DNA of 64,000 nt from CAVZBW01 sp963773635. GTDB lineage: Bacteria > Actinomycetota > Acidimicrobiia > Acidimicrobiales > RAAP-2. The DNA lies in the NCBI GenBank assembly GCA_963773635.1, contig CAVZBW010000005.1, forward strand, positions 2,356,001 through 2,420,000. Reading direction: 5' to 3'. Under the pieces are notes generated by a model. It searched no databases. It worked only from the letters and a program-made list of their open reading frames with translations, and was not told where the DNA came from. The position numbers and the translations under genes were made by a program. Below are positions 63,184 to 64,000 of the stretch, piece after piece (positions within the stretch are counted from its first letter, which is position 1; every line of letters begins with the position of its first letter).

Positions 63184-64000
63184 CTAGCTGCCTCCTTTGA
63201 GCGAGAGCAGGCGCTCCCCGTCCGCCGACAAGCGATCTCGGCCGCCGTGCTGATCTGACCGTGCCAGCCCCTGAGCGTCAAGCGCATGCTCGCACCGGGC
63301 GATATAGGCCAGGTTCCAGGCGGCCGCGCCCCCCACGGCCCGCCATTGGTCGACCGACAGCTGTCTGTCCGAAGCCTGTTCGTAGTCGGATACGTAGGCA
63401 GCCACTGTGTCAGCGTCGGGAAATATTGATCCACCTGGCTCAGATGTGACGGACCAGGTGAGAGCAGCCTGGCCGACCGCGACGCTCTCGGACACGAGTG
63501 CGATGCTGTCCCAGTCGTACGCAGCGACCAACTCGCCTTGCTCGACACGGACGTTGCGGGCGGCCCAATCCGTGTGGGCGAGGACAGCCGGGCCGACGTC
63601 GGCATCGCGGATCTCCTTGGCACGTCGGGCCATCTCGTCGATCCAGTCTGCTCCGTTCGCTGTCGCTTCGAAGTCGAAGAGCGGGGAATGGGGCTTCGGG
63701 TAGAGAGCCGAACCATCAGCACGAAGGGGGTGCTCTCGCAGTGCATCGGGTGCCATCTCTCGGCAAAGCCTGATCTGGTCGGCAAGGCCGCCCGCAGACG
63801 CCCGGCGGTCGTCGGCTCCCGCCAGAGCTCGCATGCCAGGGTCAGCGAGGAGGGACTCCGCCATGACCGGGCTGGCAACGTCTTGGGTCAAGGGTCGCGG
63901 AGAAAGCATGGGCCGCGGACAGGAAAACCCGACCTCAACGAGGTGTCGCTGGACAACCTGGACGGCGGCAAGAAAGGAAGCGGTCCAACGTTCCTGGTAC
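63184..64000 (-). CDS. Aminoglycoside-phosphotransferase-family kinase (5' end cut by window)
   Basis: APH/choline-kinase-like protein. The frame runs to the window edge, and the sequence before the ATG at 63909 reads YQERWTASFLAAVQVVQRHL then VEVGFSCPRPM, which matches the family, so that ATG is internal. The catalytic loop is AHTDWAARNVRV (HxDxxxxN) and the magnesium motif AAYDWDSIAL. Members phosphorylate small molecules and most are not resistance genes. Substrate unknown. Confidence 0.8.
   Translation of the reverse strand, partial: YQERWTASFLAAVQVVQRHLVEVGFSCPRPMLSPRPLTQDVASPVMAESLLADPGMRALAGADDRRASAGGLADQIRLCREMAPDALREHPLRADGSALYPKPHSPLFDFEATANGADWIDEMARRAKEIRDADVGPAVLAHTDWAARNVRVEQGELVAAYDWDSIALVSESVAVGQAALTWSVTSEPGGSIFPDADTVAAYVSDYEQASDRQLSVDQWRAVGGAAAWNLAYIARCEHALDAQGLARSDQHGGRDRLSADGERLLSLKGGS

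Noticed and set aside
1..64000. CRISPR array, rRNA genes, replication origin
   Set aside because: No regularly spaced repeats, no rRNA-like sequence and no DnaA-box clusters were seen.

Overview
This window is GC-rich DNA with strongly G/C-biased third codon positions, and several of its genes imply coenzyme F420 use: a luciferase-like oxidoreductase and a Ddn-type deazaflavin oxidoreductase. It also carries a wax-ester synthase/DGAT, many short-chain dehydrogenases (SDRs), CaiB-type CoA transfer and TetR control. Together these point to a soil or aquatic actinobacterium, possibly of the Acidimicrobiia type; that placement is inference from gene content.

Layout. 1-3.3 kb: the 3' part of a P1B-5 metal ATPase fused to hemerythrin, facing an SDR plus CDF-like transporter pair. 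3.4-7.8 kb: an amidase, a RibD_C/DHFR-like pseudogene, and a MarR regulator overlapping a ClC chloride channel gene. 7.8-25.9 kb: a large catabolic island with an acyl-CoA ligase, a TetR regulator, five SDRs, a fused alpha-beta E1 dehydrogenase, an acyl-CoA dehydrogenase, a class II aldolase, an amidohydrolase, a cyclase-family hydrolase, a Baeyer-Villiger monooxygenase, a Rieske oxygenase, an F420-type oxidoreductase, an AhpD-like protein and a solute-binding protein. Four divergent promoters in this island, plus the binding-protein promoter, share one operator-like element with core TGTACCGACCGGT. The most interesting signal in the window is therefore a probable single regulon for oxidising and ring-opening an imported cyclic substrate. 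26-33 kb: mixed housekeeping and stress genes (slipin, aquaporin, aldo/keto reductase, small SnoaL/SRPBCC proteins) ending at tRNA-Ala.

33-48 kb lies between the intact tRNA-Ala gene and an exact 39-bp copy of its 5' half. It holds two beta-lactamase-like esterases, a WS/DGAT, amino-acid and MFS transporters, an acyltransferase, a second solute-binding protein, a universal stress protein and remnants of IS630 and IS481 transposases. 48-53 kb: an SRPBCC protein, a membrane-anchored kelch propeller, PhoU, an AlkA-like glycosylase, a UvrD-like helicase and tRNA-Ile. 53-55.5 kb is a decayed integration scar with a truncated tyrosine recombinase abutting a tRNA-Thr half, plus a broken HIT gene. 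55.5-64 kb: a fused double CaiB-type CoA transferase overlapping an enoyl-CoA hydratase, unknown membrane proteins, an overlapping pair encoding a cysteine-rich protein and a membrane protein, two methyltransferases and a phosphotransferase cut by the window end.

Reading frames between about 11.3 and 19.5 kb are broken roughly twenty times or more, while each fragment remains clearly coding. This fits uncorrected indel errors in that stretch better than true decay. Coordinates of those genes are given from start codon to final stop across the breaks.
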